A DNA stretch of 23,282 nucleotides. Origin: an uncultured Clostridia bacterium (GTDB lineage: Bacteria; Bacillota; Clostridia; Christensenellales; Borkfalkiaceae). The stretch lies in NCBI GenBank assembly GCA_934254815.1, contig CAKQME010000021.1, positions 1 through 23,282 on the forward strand. The letters run 5' to 3'. Position 1 is the first letter of the stretch. Every line of letters starts with the position of its first letter. The translations under genes were made by a program, and so were the position numbers. Below are positions 6,623 to 15,512 of this stretch, in pieces. Under the pieces are notes generated by a model, which saw only the letters and a list, made by a program, of their open reading frames with translations, had not been told where the DNA came from and did no database searches.

Positions 6623-8100
6623 TCGGCATCACTCTCCTGATTTTTATTTTTTTTCTTTAACTTTTCCGTTATAAAACCCGTAACCGCTTTCCAGGATTCG
6701 TTTTTAGAACATACGGACAGAAGAATATAAACAATAATTCCCAAAACAATCTGTAATACGAATTTTATATACATATTCATTGCAATAAAACTAAACGAAT
6801 ACACCGCACAACCCATTATCAGCGACATAGCTATAGACGGGAATATATCCGTGAATTGCTCTCTGAATTTATAGCCGATCAAAACCTTTGTCGACACAAG
6901 AAATCCTATCAAACTGATAACAGTTGTAACCAACGAAAACAAAGCAATCCACAAAACGCTTTTCAACACGAAAACGCTTACAAATATCCCGACTATTCCT
7001 ATGCTGTTTATTGCCACCATAAGCCAGAATACAAGTCCGCTGCGTCCGATTGCAAGCAAAGCCTGATGACAAGCCGTTTCTATCGGTCGGGTTAAATAGA
7101 CAAAGCAAAAAATTACAATATACGGAACGGTTTCAATCCACTTATCCGTTAATACAACAGTCACGAAACTATCCGATACCGCCGCAAACCCGATCAGTAA
7201 CGGACACAGCAAATACGAAGCCGTTTTTACGCATTTACGCAGAATTTGCTTTAATGCGGACATATTATCCTGCTCTCTCGATAAAGCGGGAAGCAAAACT
7301 TTCGTCACCGAGGAATTTACGTTATTTACCACTAACGCAGGGTATTTTCTCCCCTGATCATAGTACGCCAAATCTGCCGAGCCAAAGACTTTTCCGACGA
7401 CCAGGCTTCTTATATCGCCCTCAAGAGTAAATACCAATTCGGTACAAAGTACCTTAATTCCGAAAGAATAAATTTCTTTCGCCTTTTTCTTTGAAAATCT
7501 TAACGACGGGTTCCAGCCCCCGACAAACGCAAGCACAATTGTATCTATGGTTGTATTAGTGAGATATTGCGCTACCAGCGCCCATACTCCAACCCCGCTA
7601 TACGCCAACACAATACCGACAACGCATGAAATTACCGTACCGAACAACGTCGAGATAAAGAATTTCTTAAATTGCATCTCGCGTTGAATGTGCGCTTGCT
7701 GAATCGTGTTTAAAGAAGTTAATATAAGGCGTATGCCCAAAACTTTGATAACAGACTCCAATATGGGCATCTCGTAAAATCGCGCGATAAACGGCGAAGC
7801 CACAAACAACGCACCATATAATACAACCGACATTATAAAACTCAATATAAAAGCCGTATTATAATCCGTTTCGTCAACTTCTTTTTTTTGCACTATTGCC
7901 GTACCGAATCCGCTGGTGACGAAAACGTTGCACAAAGTTATAAACACCATAACTATAGAAACGATACCGTAATCGTCCGGCAACAACAATCGGGCAAGTA
8001 ATATCCCAACCAACGTCGAAACAAGTTGAGCGGTAATTCTTTCGGCAAAAGACCAGGAAAGCCCCTGCGCAATTTTAGTCGAATTCTCGTCTTGTCTCAT
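6619..8100 (-). CDS. Wzx-type polysaccharide flippase (MOP superfamily, WzxC-like)
   Basis: Integral membrane protein of 493 residues with about 12-14 hydrophobic helices. It would flip undecaprenyl-linked repeat units across the cytoplasmic membrane. The N-terminal pattern (helix 1 after GLSWSFAERI, then GILLARLLLPDDYGIVS) is typical of the Polysacc_synt_3/WzxC group. The C-terminus ends in a lysine-rich tail (about residues 478-493). The start at 8100 is preceded by AAAGG, four bases after the acyltransferase stop, and the end overlaps the epimerase by four bases. The sugar specificity of flippases cannot be read from sequence. Confidence 0.92.
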   Translation of the reverse strand: MRQDENSTKIAQGLSWSFAERITAQLVSTLVGILLARLLLPDDYGIVSIVMVFITLCNVFVTSGFGTAIVQKKEVDETDYNTAFILSFIMSVVLYGALFVASPFIARFYEMPILESVIKVLGIRLILTSLNTIQQAHIQREMQFKKFFISTLFGTVISCVVGIVLAYSGVGVWALVAQYLTNTTIDTIVLAFVGGWNPSLRFSKKKAKEIYSFGIKVLCTELVFTLEGDIRSLVVGKVFGSADLAYYDQGRKYPALVVNNVNSSVTKVLLPALSREQDNMSALKQILRKCVKTASYLLCPLLIGFAAVSDSFVTVVLTDKWIETVPYIVIFCFVYLTRPIETACHQALLAIGRSGLVFWLMVAINSIGIVGIFVSVFVLKSVLWIALFSLVTTVISLIGFLVSTKVLIGYKFREQFTDIFPSIAMSLIMGCAVYSFSFIAMNMYIKFVLQIVLGIIVYILLSVCSKNESWKAVTGFITEKLKKKNKNQESDAE

Positions 8101-8104
8101 TTAT

Positions 8105-8878
8105 TCAATTACCTTTTGAAAACATATTTTTAATAAAATTATAGATTTTTGCTTTCAGCGACTTATAAACCCACAAATTATAATATTCTTTACGCTCTCC
8201 GCCGAACGCCATCTTAAATTTATCTATACCGTTGGGTTCTTCAAACGAATGAATTCCACCCCAATCATAATTCGTTACGCCTTCAGACTTTAAATACAGC
8301 ATATCCGTCCAATGCAAATATTTATTAGCTCTGCCGATAAAATTCCGCATACCTTTATCCGAAACGCGAAATTCCGAACACGAATGTAACAGACGCGCGT
8401 TCTGCCCGTTCTTAATATAGGAATGAAAAATCAAAGGCGTATTATCCGTATAAACTGCCGTAAGCAATAAATCCCCGTTTTCGATATACGAATTCAACTC
8501 GTTTATATTCAAGGACTCTTTCATCCCTTTTTCTTTATACATAGCCGAATACATTTCGGAAAACGCTTCAACTGTCTCACGGTTTTGCTTTAATTCGGAA
8601 GATTCAAATATTATCGTTTTTACCCCGTCTTTTTCGCTTCTGTTTATTTCGTTTCTAACGGTTGACGAAAATTTTGAAAAAATCACGTTTTCGTCTTCAG
8701 CCAAATCGGTGCATAACGTTGATTGCGCGACTTTCGAGGAAATCTTATTTATTTTTCCGATATCTGTCTCGGCAACTCCGTATAACAGAACATAGTCGCA
8801 TTTCGGCAGTTCTTTCGGAACCTCAAACCAAATCCGGTACGATAAAAACCTTTTGCCTTTTATCAAATATTTACTCAT
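8105..8878 (-). CDS. FemAB/GNAT-fold acyltransferase-like protein
   Basis: 257 residues, resembling the GNAT-fold FemAB-related acyltransferases (Acetyltransf_6 type) found in surface-polysaccharide clusters. Supporting segments are RNEINRSEKDGV (about 74-85), a central acyl-donor-domain-like region with HSYIKNGQNARLLHSCSEF, and the C-terminal YDWGGIHSFEEPNGIDKFKMAFGGE. The last resembles the GG(I/V)...G(I/V)xxFKxxFGG hallmark. It has no signal peptide, so it is probably cytoplasmic. Substrate and acyl donor are unknown: it might transfer an aminoacyl or acetyl group to an amino sugar. It sits directly after a polysaccharide deacetylase (23-base gap, purine-rich AGAGAGA ribosome site), so the two may act in sequence. 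Confidence 0.75.
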   Translation of the reverse strand: MSKYLIKGKRFLSYRIWFEVPKELPKCDYVLLYGVAETDIGKINKISSKVAQSTLCTDLAEDENVIFSKFSSTVRNEINRSEKDGVKTIIFESSELKQNRETVEAFSEMYSAMYKEKGMKESLNINELNSYIENGDLLLTAVYTDNTPLIFHSYIKNGQNARLLHSCSEFRVSDKGMRNFIGRANKYLHWTDMLYLKSEGVTNYDWGGIHSFEEPNGIDKFKMAFGGERKEYYNLWVYKSLKAKIYNFIKNMFSKGN

Positions 8879-8901
8879 TATTATATCTCTCTAAACTAAT
8901 T

Positions 8902-9681
8902 TCAGCGGCGCCTTAAACCGCGATATATTTTACATATATTCTCACGCAATTTCATTTTTGCCTTAAACAGCTTCTCGCTTATTTTCTGAACAATAAATGA
9001 ACCGCACCCGATTTTCTCTATGTGACCGAAATCAGATATTTCGTCCGCATGTTCGGCGCAAAATCTTTCAAGTAAGTCATATTGCTCCGCCTTATCTTCG
9101 CGCGACCATTCCGACGAATGGTTGACCGCTATCACGACTTCTCCGCTTATTTTTCGCGGAATTCCGTTGTATCGACACGGAATATTTATTATCCCGCACT
9201 GCTTGTACGGTTTTGAAGACAAACCGTCGATGTTATATTTAAATCCGTTCGCAGCTAAAGCTTTTAAGGTTATTTTATCGTATGTATGCGCAGGCGCAAA
9301 AAATATATCAGTATTTATACCGTGATTTTCAAGTATTTCTTTGCCTCGTTTTATTGTTTCGTATTGCGTAATGTAATCATTCCCCGCAAATTCGGAATGT
9401 TTTCTTCCGCAGACCATAGTTTTCGGTTTTTCATTATTATAAATATGATTGCAACCATGCAAAGCCATCGCCCAACCACGACTTTGCAATTCTCGCATTT
9501 CCGCCCAAAAATCGGGGTCTTCGGCGCACTTCATCTGATCTTCGTCTTTATTTTCGGGAATAATGCCGAGTAAAGGTTTTATTCCGTATTTGTCCATAAG
9601 CGTTTTCGCTCTTTGAAACTGATTATAATCCATAGTAGGACATATATCATCGAAACGAACGAAATATTTTCTCTCAGCCAT
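8902..9681 (-). CDS. Polysaccharide deacetylase-family protein
   Basis: 259-residue NodB-like/DUF2334-like deacetylase. The metal-binding motif set is visible: FDD at 10-12 (Asp11, Asp12), ALHGCNH with His75 and His79, and FFAPAHTYD at 127-135. No signal peptide is present, so it probably works in the cytoplasm on a lipid-linked or nucleotide-linked sugar rather than on finished wall polymer. The ATG at 9681 lies inside the end of the preceding glycosyltransferase gene (8-base overlap), so the two are coupled. A C-terminal basic helix (KMKLRENICKIYRGLRRR) may touch the membrane. N-deacetylation of an amino sugar is inferred from the family. Confidence 0.85.
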   Translation of the reverse strand: MAERKYFVRFDDICPTMDYNQFQRAKTLMDKYGIKPLLGIIPENKDEDQMKCAEDPDFWAEMRELQSRGWAMALHGCNHIYNNEKPKTMVCGRKHSEFAGNDYITQYETIKRGKEILENHGINTDIFFAPAHTYDKITLKALAANGFKYNIDGLSSKPYKQCGIINIPCRYNGIPRKISGEVVIAVNHSSEWSREDKAEQYDLLERFCAEHADEISDFGHIEKIGCGSFIVQKISEKLFKAKMKLRENICKIYRGLRRR

Positions 9682-10783
9682 TTAAAATTTCCTCGTAATA
9701 ACCGATCAATTTATTTACGATATTTTCAAGATCAAACTGTTTTATTTCTCCGTTATTTCCATTTCTGCAATCACCAGCCAATAGGTCAGCCCACTCTTCG
9801 TCGGAACGGTCAAGTGAAAGTCTGAAACAATTATCGTTGCAAAAAACCTCTTCGGGAACTCTGTCCGAAGCGACGCACCTTATTCCGAGCATCTGCGCTT
9901 CGACAAGAACAAGTGAAAAACTTTCCGAATACGACGGCAAAACAAGAGCGTCGAACACACCGATAATACGCGAAGCGTCCTCTCTCACACCGAGAAAACG
10001 AACCCTATCGGTAATTCCCGCCATTTTTATTTCCTTTTCTATATTTGCTTTTTCTCCGTCGTCGCCGCCGATCAATACCAAATAAGCATTACGCTTTTTT
10101 TGTAATTCATTAAAAATTTTAATTATGCGTTCGTGGTTTTTTACCTTATGAAATCTTCCGACATGACCCAATACAAATGCGTCGGACGGTATATTTACAG
10201 TCTTCAGAAAATCGTTACGGTCATAAACTTCATCGGTTATTTTTTTGTAATCAACCGCGTTTGACAGTTTATAAACCTTGTCCGTTCTGAAGTATTTTTT
10301 AACGTCGTATAAAGCTTTATCATTCACTACAAAAAAGCTCATTCCGTCTTCGGCAAACGTTTTTATAACAGATATGTTTTTTTTCGAACTGATATTTATC
10401 GCGCGAGTTATCTCAGAGTGAAACATAAATACTATTTTTTCTTTCGAAAAGGTCACTCTTCTGAATCTTTCGGCGCTTGTGTTTATATGCAGTATATCGG
10501 GCTTTTCTTCGGCAAGGATATCGTTTATTTCTTTGCCGTAATTCTTCAGCCGTATTTTTATTTTCCATATCAGCGCGCCGACGGAGTTTCCAGGCATTAC
10601 ATTGTCGAGCGCGTATATTTTAATCCCCGCATTTTCAATCTTCTCTTCGATAAAAGAATTAGCTCTGTAATTCACAATTATCGCCGTTTCAACTCCATGG
10701 TTTTTTAACCCGATCATATAATCCGTTATGATTTTTTCCGCTCCGCCCACGCCGAGCGTTCCTATATAAAACAAGACTTTCAT
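9674..10783 (-). CDS. GT4-family glycosyltransferase
   Basis: GT-B glycosyltransferase of 369 residues. It has the GGAEK loop at 13-17 and the nucleotide-sugar-binding half starting at GHVGRFHKVKNHE (206-218). The retaining EX7E motif is at Glu287/Glu295 (SESFSLVLVEAQ). The start at 10783 was chosen over longer in-frame ones because GGAGG lies just upstream, ATGA overlaps the polymerase stop by four bases, and the family N-terminus (MKVLFYIGTLGVGGAE) begins there. It probably adds a sugar to the undecaprenyl-linked repeat unit at the inner face of the membrane. Donor and acceptor are not predictable. Confidence 0.92.
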   Translation of the reverse strand: MKVLFYIGTLGVGGAEKIITDYMIGLKNHGVETAIIVNYRANSFIEEKIENAGIKIYALDNVMPGNSVGALIWKIKIRLKNYGKEINDILAEEKPDILHINTSAERFRRVTFSKEKIVFMFHSEITRAINISSKKNISVIKTFAEDGMSFFVVNDKALYDVKKYFRTDKVYKLSNAVDYKKITDEVYDRNDFLKTVNIPSDAFVLGHVGRFHKVKNHERIIKIFNELQKKRNAYLVLIGGDDGEKANIEKEIKMAGITDRVRFLGVREDASRIIGVFDALVLPSYSESFSLVLVEAQMLGIRCVASDRVPEEVFCNDNCFRLSLDRSDEEWADLLAGDCRNGNNGEIKQFDLENIVNKLIGYYEEILNG

Positions 10784-11868
10784 AATACAGCCTCCGCGCC
10801 GGGCGTATATTGCCAATAAAATAAAAACGGATACGAAGTATCGCCTGTATATAATTGTAACAGCGCAAGCGCGGTTAAACAAACTATCAATAACGGCATT
10901 ACCCACCGTCGTTCGCCTTTCGAGCAGCAACGTTTTAAAAACGACGGTACAAGAATTGTCAGGAACACGGAGAAATATACGATCATTCTGCCTAAAATAT
11001 CGAAAGAATAAGCTGTCGCCTGTAACACTAACGTTATGCAAAACGCTGTTACGGATAAACGCTCTATTTTAGATAGTTTTCGGTTAAAATAATTTAACGC
11101 AAAATACATCAGCAAAATAATATAATAAAACGCAATGCCTATATAAGAACCGTCGTTAGGATCATATTTACTGTTAAGATAATGCTCGTATTCAGGCAAA
11201 AATTTAGTTGCAAGAATCGCCAACGGTCTGCCGAAAGGCAATATTATCAACGCTACAATTGCAAAAAATTTAACCGGTTTCGCCCCTTTAAGCGGATATA
11301 AGAAATACAACAGCAACCATATCAGGGCGGTTTTATGAAACAAATACGCAATAAATATCACGATAAAAAACCGCAACGGTTTTCTTTCGGTTATGAAAGG
11401 CACGCCCGTTAAGCAAATAGATATAGCTATCATCTGACGGAATATTCCTAAACTGTAAAAGAACAACGACGTAGCGAAATAAACAAAAACGCTCACTTCG
11501 GGATAATCGGAATAACGGTATATAAACACAAAAAACGGAAAATATGTTACAATGGAAATTAAAAATAAAAATTCCGTTTTCGTAAAGTTGAAATAGGAGC
11601 AAATACGCATAAAAACCGTATAGCCTCTTTCAAATTCCGCATTCGAAAAATCAAAAATTTCACGGAACGAAACACCCCTGTATTTATCGATATATCTGAG
11701 ATACGTCTCGGTATCGGAGCCGATATTATAAGCTCTCAAGCCCGTAAAAGCGACAAGTTCTAAAAACGCCACGCAAAGAAAAGCGAACTTCTTTTTGTCG
11801 CTTTTTTGCGGTTTTATCAACCACGCTTCTATCAATATCGCTACAAGATACGCTATATATACCGTCAT
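10780..11868 (-). CDS. EpsG-family membrane protein, probable polysaccharide polymerase
   Basis: Multi-pass membrane protein of 362 residues with roughly ten hydrophobic segments. The family hallmarks are GLRAYNIGSDTETY (43-56) and GIFRQMIAIS (141-150, Arg144-Gln145), as in EpsG/Wzy-like proteins. The likely role is polymerisation of flipped repeat units at the outer face of the membrane. Polymerases of this type usually occur once per cluster with a Wzx flippase, as here. It starts nine bases after the preceding glycosyltransferase stop and overlaps the next gene by four bases. A generic O-antigen ligase is less likely. Confidence 0.88.
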   Translation of the reverse strand: MTVYIAYLVAILIEAWLIKPQKSDKKKFAFLCVAFLELVAFTGLRAYNIGSDTETYLRYIDKYRGVSFREIFDFSNAEFERGYTVFMRICSYFNFTKTEFLFLISIVTYFPFFVFIYRYSDYPEVSVFVYFATSLFFYSLGIFRQMIAISICLTGVPFITERKPLRFFIVIFIAYLFHKTALIWLLLYFLYPLKGAKPVKFFAIVALIILPFGRPLAILATKFLPEYEHYLNSKYDPNDGSYIGIAFYYIILLMYFALNYFNRKLSKIERLSVTAFCITLVLQATAYSFDILGRMIVYFSVFLTILVPSFLKRCCSKGERRWVMPLLIVCLTALALLQLYTGDTSYPFLFYWQYTPGAEAVL

Positions 11869-11877
11869 AATTGCCTT

Positions 11878-12975
11878 TTACTGTCCGAAAATCGCTTCGA
11901 TTAAATTTTTTGCCGCCGAATCTATATCGTAGCCGGCTTTTATAATATCCTCTTTCGTATCTTTCCTTACGCGCTTAAGCGCGCCATCGATTTCATCAAC
12001 CCATTTAACGGTCGGGGCAGATAAAGAAATTCGACTGACAAGCCCCGTCACATTGACGTTTTCGTCTATTGTATCGGAAATAACGCAAGGAACGCCCGCA
12101 GCCTGAGCTTCGATGACAGTGTTCGGCATTCCCTCGTAAAAAGACGGAAAAACAAACGCGTCGAACGCAGACAAAATATCGGGAACGTCATTTCTTAAAC
12201 CTGCAAATATTACAGATTTTTCCAATCCTTTTTCTACTGCCTTTTTACGCGTTTCTTCCATAAGTTCTCCTTTACCAACAAGAAGCAACACGCTTTCAGG
12301 TTCTCTTTTTTGGAAATCGGCAAAGATATCTATCAGAAATTCGTGATTTTTTTGTTTCGCAAATCTTCCGACATGACCTAAAACTTTAACATTGTCGGAT
12401 ATTCCGAATTCTTCTCTTATCCGTTGACGAGCCTGCTCGTCATATTTATACACGTTTAAATCGATACCGTTGTTTATAAGCTTTACTTTACCCGCTCTGT
12501 AACTCTTTTTACCGAAAGTATATTCCGCCGCAAGCGGAGACGGAGCTATTCTGACATCGACATATCTTCCGTACAGTAACCTGCCGGCGATATGCGCCGC
12601 GAGAGCCTTTAAATCTCCGCCGTCGCTGGAATTCGAAGATCTTGCCGCGCACACCTTAGCGCCCGCTTTTTTGGCGATTTTCAAATCCATAAACCCCATA
12701 GCGGACGAAGTAATTCTCAAAACATATTCGTAACCGCCGGTTTTTACGACGTTATACAGTCCTTTTCTGAATTCTTTAAGCGACCTGCTTTTTTCGGGTA
12801 TAATATGAATTTCCCCTCCGAGCGAACGTATCTCATCGGCGTAAAAATTGTTTTCGTTATTAACGCAAAAGTCGAAAACATATTTCGTTTTATCGATTTT
12901 ACGAAAAACTTTCATTAAAAACGTTTCGGCTCCCCCAACGTTCATTCCGCTGAGTATGCAAAGTAATTTTTTCAT
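11878..12975 (-). CDS. GT4-family glycosyltransferase (EpsF-like)
   Basis: GT-B glycosyltransferase of 365 residues. It opens with MKKLLCILSG followed by the GGAETFLM acceptor-side loop (14-21), the pattern of EpsF-like enzymes. GHVGRFAKQKNHEFLI begins the donor-binding half at about 200. EX7E is at Glu281/Glu289 (FYEGMPNTVIEAQ). It is predicted to work at the cytoplasmic face on the lipid-linked oligosaccharide. The start lies four bases after the upstream stop codon. It differs clearly from the other GT-B proteins in the operon, so each probably makes a different linkage. Confidence 0.92.
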   Translation of the reverse strand: MKKLLCILSGMNVGGAETFLMKVFRKIDKTKYVFDFCVNNENNFYADEIRSLGGEIHIIPEKSRSLKEFRKGLYNVVKTGGYEYVLRITSSAMGFMDLKIAKKAGAKVCAARSSNSSDGGDLKALAAHIAGRLLYGRYVDVRIAPSPLAAEYTFGKKSYRAGKVKLINNGIDLNVYKYDEQARQRIREEFGISDNVKVLGHVGRFAKQKNHEFLIDIFADFQKREPESVLLLVGKGELMEETRKKAVEKGLEKSVIFAGLRNDVPDILSAFDAFVFPSFYEGMPNTVIEAQAAGVPCVISDTIDENVNVTGLVSRISLSAPTVKWVDEIDGALKRVRKDTKEDIIKAGYDIDSAAKNLIEAIFGQ

Positions 12976-12979
12976 AAAT

Positions 12980-14032
12980 TTATCCTAAATTATTTTCCAT
13001 TGCGGGAAGTACCGCTTCCGGTAAGAAATCATAAACCCGTTTTAACGCGTTTTCTTTAAGCGCGTTTATTTTATCCGGATCGCCGCATATATCCCGTAAT
13101 ATTTCCGTGAATTTCTCAACGTTGCCCATCGGAAAAACATACCCGGTCTTTCCGTCTGCGATAATATCCGCAGTATTTTCCCATTCTGAAGAAATAACAG
13201 GCACGCCTGCAGCGTAAGCGTCGATTATCGTTCCGGGGATACCCTCGGTATAAAATCTTGTTGGAAACAACAATGCAAAATACGGTTTTAAAACCTCCGC
13301 GCTTTTATCGTAACTTACAACGCCTTTATATTTTATGTGTTCCGAAAACGTCTTTCGGAGATTTTCAAACCACTCTTCTTCACCGTTTTCGATCTGCCCG
13401 TATATATCCAGTTCACAGATTGTTTTGTCGCAAATTTCGTTTACGGAATTTACCGCCGCGACGGCATCTTCTATGCCTTTTTCTTTCATAACCCGTGAAA
13501 AAGTACAAAACCTGAACGGTTTTTCGGTTGTATAAATAAGTTCGGATCTGTCGACAGGACAGAGAGACTTAAAATTAGGAACAAGATATACGTTTTTAAA
13601 CCCTTTTTCTTCGAGTTTCGATTTAAGCCCCGTAGTTTCGGCATACAAACCGTCGAAAGTTTTTAATTTTTTTTCAAGTCTCGGCTTATCGCTTAAAAAA
13701 TCGGCAAGCCATCCGCCGACTATCGAATAATGAATTTTTCTCTCTTTAAAAAATCTCCTGAAAAAACACAATAGCGGAGCATATACCCTTACGCCGTTAT
13801 GCGCAGGAAAAATTATTACGTTTTTGCTTTTTTTCAAAGCTTTTAATACCTGAAAAGGCGCTTTTACAGCGGCAAGTTTACCTCCGCTCGAATCTATTTC
13901 GAGTACGTTATCGCCGCCGTAACGTTTTTTCAGTTCGTTTGTAAAATTTTTTGTCTTTACGGTCTGTCCGTTACCGAGTTCTTCTCCGAAGCCGAAATGT
14001 CCTATAACGGCTATTTTTTTTAACTCAGACAT
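12980..14032 (-). CDS. GT-B glycosyltransferase
   Basis: 350-residue GT-B glycosyltransferase. It begins with KKIAVIGHFGFG and has a typical N-terminal acceptor domain. The C-terminal domain carries FSRVMKEKGIEDAV (about 178-191) and TEGIPGTIIDAYAAGVPVI. Glu263 and Asp271 there correspond to the EX7E positions, so the second acid is Asp instead of Glu. The start at 14032 was chosen over an in-frame upstream ATG because that one lies inside the GT2 gene and adds a non-homologous tail. An AAAGG sequence stands about 11 bases before 14032. The gene begins two bases after the GT2 stop codon. Substrate unknown. Confidence 0.87.
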   Translation of the reverse strand: MSELKKIAVIGHFGFGEELGNGQTVKTKNFTNELKKRYGGDNVLEIDSSGGKLAAVKAPFQVLKALKKSKNVIIFPAHNGVRVYAPLLCFFRRFFKERKIHYSIVGGWLADFLSDKPRLEKKLKTFDGLYAETTGLKSKLEEKGFKNVYLVPNFKSLCPVDRSELIYTTEKPFRFCTFSRVMKEKGIEDAVAAVNSVNEICDKTICELDIYGQIENGEEEWFENLRKTFSEHIKYKGVVSYDKSAEVLKPYFALLFPTRFYTEGIPGTIIDAYAAGVPVISSEWENTADIIADGKTGYVFPMGNVEKFTEILRDICGDPDKINALKENALKRVYDFLPEAVLPAMENNLG

Positions 14033-14034
14033 CT

Positions 14035-14802
14035 CTACACGACCTTTTTTTCGTATTTTTTCTTTTTTAAAATACCGTAAAACATATTCCACGCCGCAAA
14101 CCAAAAGGCAACTACGGCGCACCGTTTGTCGCAAATCCGAAACAAATCGTAATGGCTTTTCAACTTTTTACTAAGTTTATCGTGCGAAATAGACTTCTTG
14201 CGTATTCTGTAACGCGCAAGATTTTCGTTCAACAAATAACAATCCGCTTTTTTGCAGACTTGTAAAAGTATCGCATAATCGTTATTCTTTTTTATATCCT
14301 CTATCTGGATAAGACCGATCGCTTTTGCGCTATACATAAACGTTAAGCACCCCGGATAGCCGTAATTATACATTTTGCGCTTAGTTACTTTATCCGGACC
14401 GCTTACTAAAATACCTATCGGTTGCGATTGCTCGTCTATTTTCTGATATTCGTGGTATGAAAAAACATATCCGTTTGAATTCATAAATGAAATTTGCTTT
14501 TCGAGTTTTTCCTTTTCCCACAAATCGTCGGAATCGAGAAAAGCGATCCATTCTCCATTCGCTTCTCGCAGAGCGCGATTACGCGTCAACGCCGCGCCGA
14601 GATTCTTATCGTTCTTTAAATAACGGATTCTTTCGTCTTTAAAAGAGGAAACGACTTCGTCTGTGTTATCGTCAGAACAATCGTCGACTATTATCAATTC
14701 CAAAGATTTATAAGTCTGATTAAGCACGGAGTTTATCGATTCCGAAATAAATTTACCCGTATTCCATGACGGCATTATAACCGAAACAAGCCCTTCAACC
14801 AT
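14035..14802 (-). CDS. GT2-family glycosyltransferase (TuaG-like)
   Basis: Inverting GT-A glycosyltransferase of 255 residues. VSVIMPSWNTGKFI opens the domain, VDD at 39-41 binds nucleotide, and the DXD-like motif DSDD is at 90-93. N-terminal similarity to TuaG of the Bacillus teichuronic acid cluster is noticeable, which fits a uronate-containing product. The C-terminal 50 residues are basic with a short hydrophobic stretch (CAVVAFWFAAWNMFYG), probably for membrane association. The ATG overlaps the TAA of the upstream gene by one base (TAATG), and GAGGAG provides the ribosome site. Donor sugar unknown. Confidence 0.92.
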   Translation of the reverse strand: MVEGLVSVIMPSWNTGKFISESINSVLNQTYKSLELIIVDDCSDDNTDEVVSSFKDERIRYLKNDKNLGAALTRNRALREANGEWIAFLDSDDLWEKEKLEKQISFMNSNGYVFSYHEYQKIDEQSQPIGILVSGPDKVTKRKMYNYGYPGCLTFMYSAKAIGLIQIEDIKKNNDYAILLQVCKKADCYLLNENLARYRIRKKSISHDKLSKKLKSHYDLFRICDKRCAVVAFWFAAWNMFYGILKKKKYEKKVV

Positions 14803-15512
14803 TATTTCTCCTCAACTTTTTTACTGCAACCGAAAACCGCGAAAACCGTTCCGAACATTACCTTTATATCGCTGAAAATCGAAAACTTCTCAAGCGATTT
14901 CAGATTATATTCCATCTTCCGCGGCAATATTTTTTCAATATAAACTTCGTCGGGGTCTTCCGCCCCGTTTAAAAGTTCGTCTTCGTCTTTAAAACATATA
15001 CTCGCTTTGCTCGTAACGCCTGCGGGCAACAGCAACGTCGCGTACATTTCAGGCGTATACTTCTCAACATATTTCGGCACTTCGGGGCGTGTTCCTACAA
15101 AAGTCATCGCGCCGCGCAAAACGTCTATAAGCTGACTTATCTCGTCTAATCTGCATTTTCTTATGAACTTACCGACACGCGTTATTCTGTTATCTCCGCC
15201 CACGGTAACGAGCGAACCCTTTTTATCGGCTCCGTCGCACATACTTCTGAATTTGAATATCCGAAAAATTTTTCCGTACTGCGTAACTCTCTTCTGCCGA
15301 TAAAACACCGGGCCTTTACTGTCGATTTTTATAGCTGCCGCGAGAATCAGAAATACGGGCGAAAGCAAAACGAGCATAAGCGCGGAAACGACTATATCGA
15401 ACAATCTCTTCAAAAAAAGCGAAAACTTTTTTCTGCGCAATATATCGTAATATTTGCGGACTTCGTCCGTTTTCATAAAATCGGGAAGTTTTTCCCATTT
15501 TTTTATAATCAT
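14802..15512 (-). CDS. Initiating sugar-phosphate transferase (monotopic phosphoglycosyl transferase)
   Basis: Starts the repeat unit by moving a sugar-1-phosphate from UDP-sugar to undecaprenyl phosphate. 236 residues. A single hydrophobic helix (about 37-61) is broken by Ser51-Pro52, as in re-entrant PglC-type enzymes. It is followed by GPVFYRQKRVTQYGKIFRI, FKFRSM (87-91), the catalytic Asp123-Glu124 pair in CRLDEISQLIDVLRG, and FVGTRPE. The start at 15512 gives ATGA overlap with the aminotransferase stop; a longer frame upstream lies inside that gene. An acidic stretch (KDEDELLNGAEDPDE) follows the core. Adjacency to a sugar aminotransferase suggests an amino-dideoxy first sugar, which is inference. 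Confidence 0.93.
   Translation of the reverse strand: MIIKKWEKLPDFMKTDEVRKYYDILRRKKFSLFLKRLFDIVVSALMLVLLSPVFLILAAAIKIDSKGPVFYRQKRVTQYGKIFRIFKFRSMCDGADKKGSLVTVGGDNRITRVGKFIRKCRLDEISQLIDVLRGAMTFVGTRPEVPKYVEKYTPEMYATLLLPAGVTSKASICFKDEDELLNGAEDPDEVYIEKILPRKMEYNLKSLEKFSIFSDIKVMFGTVFAVFGCSKKVEEK

Noticed and set aside
10784..11041. Longer N-terminus for the third GT-B glycosyltransferase
   Set aside because: The extra 86 residues are the polymerase gene read in another frame. GGAGG and the ATGA overlap support the start at 10783.
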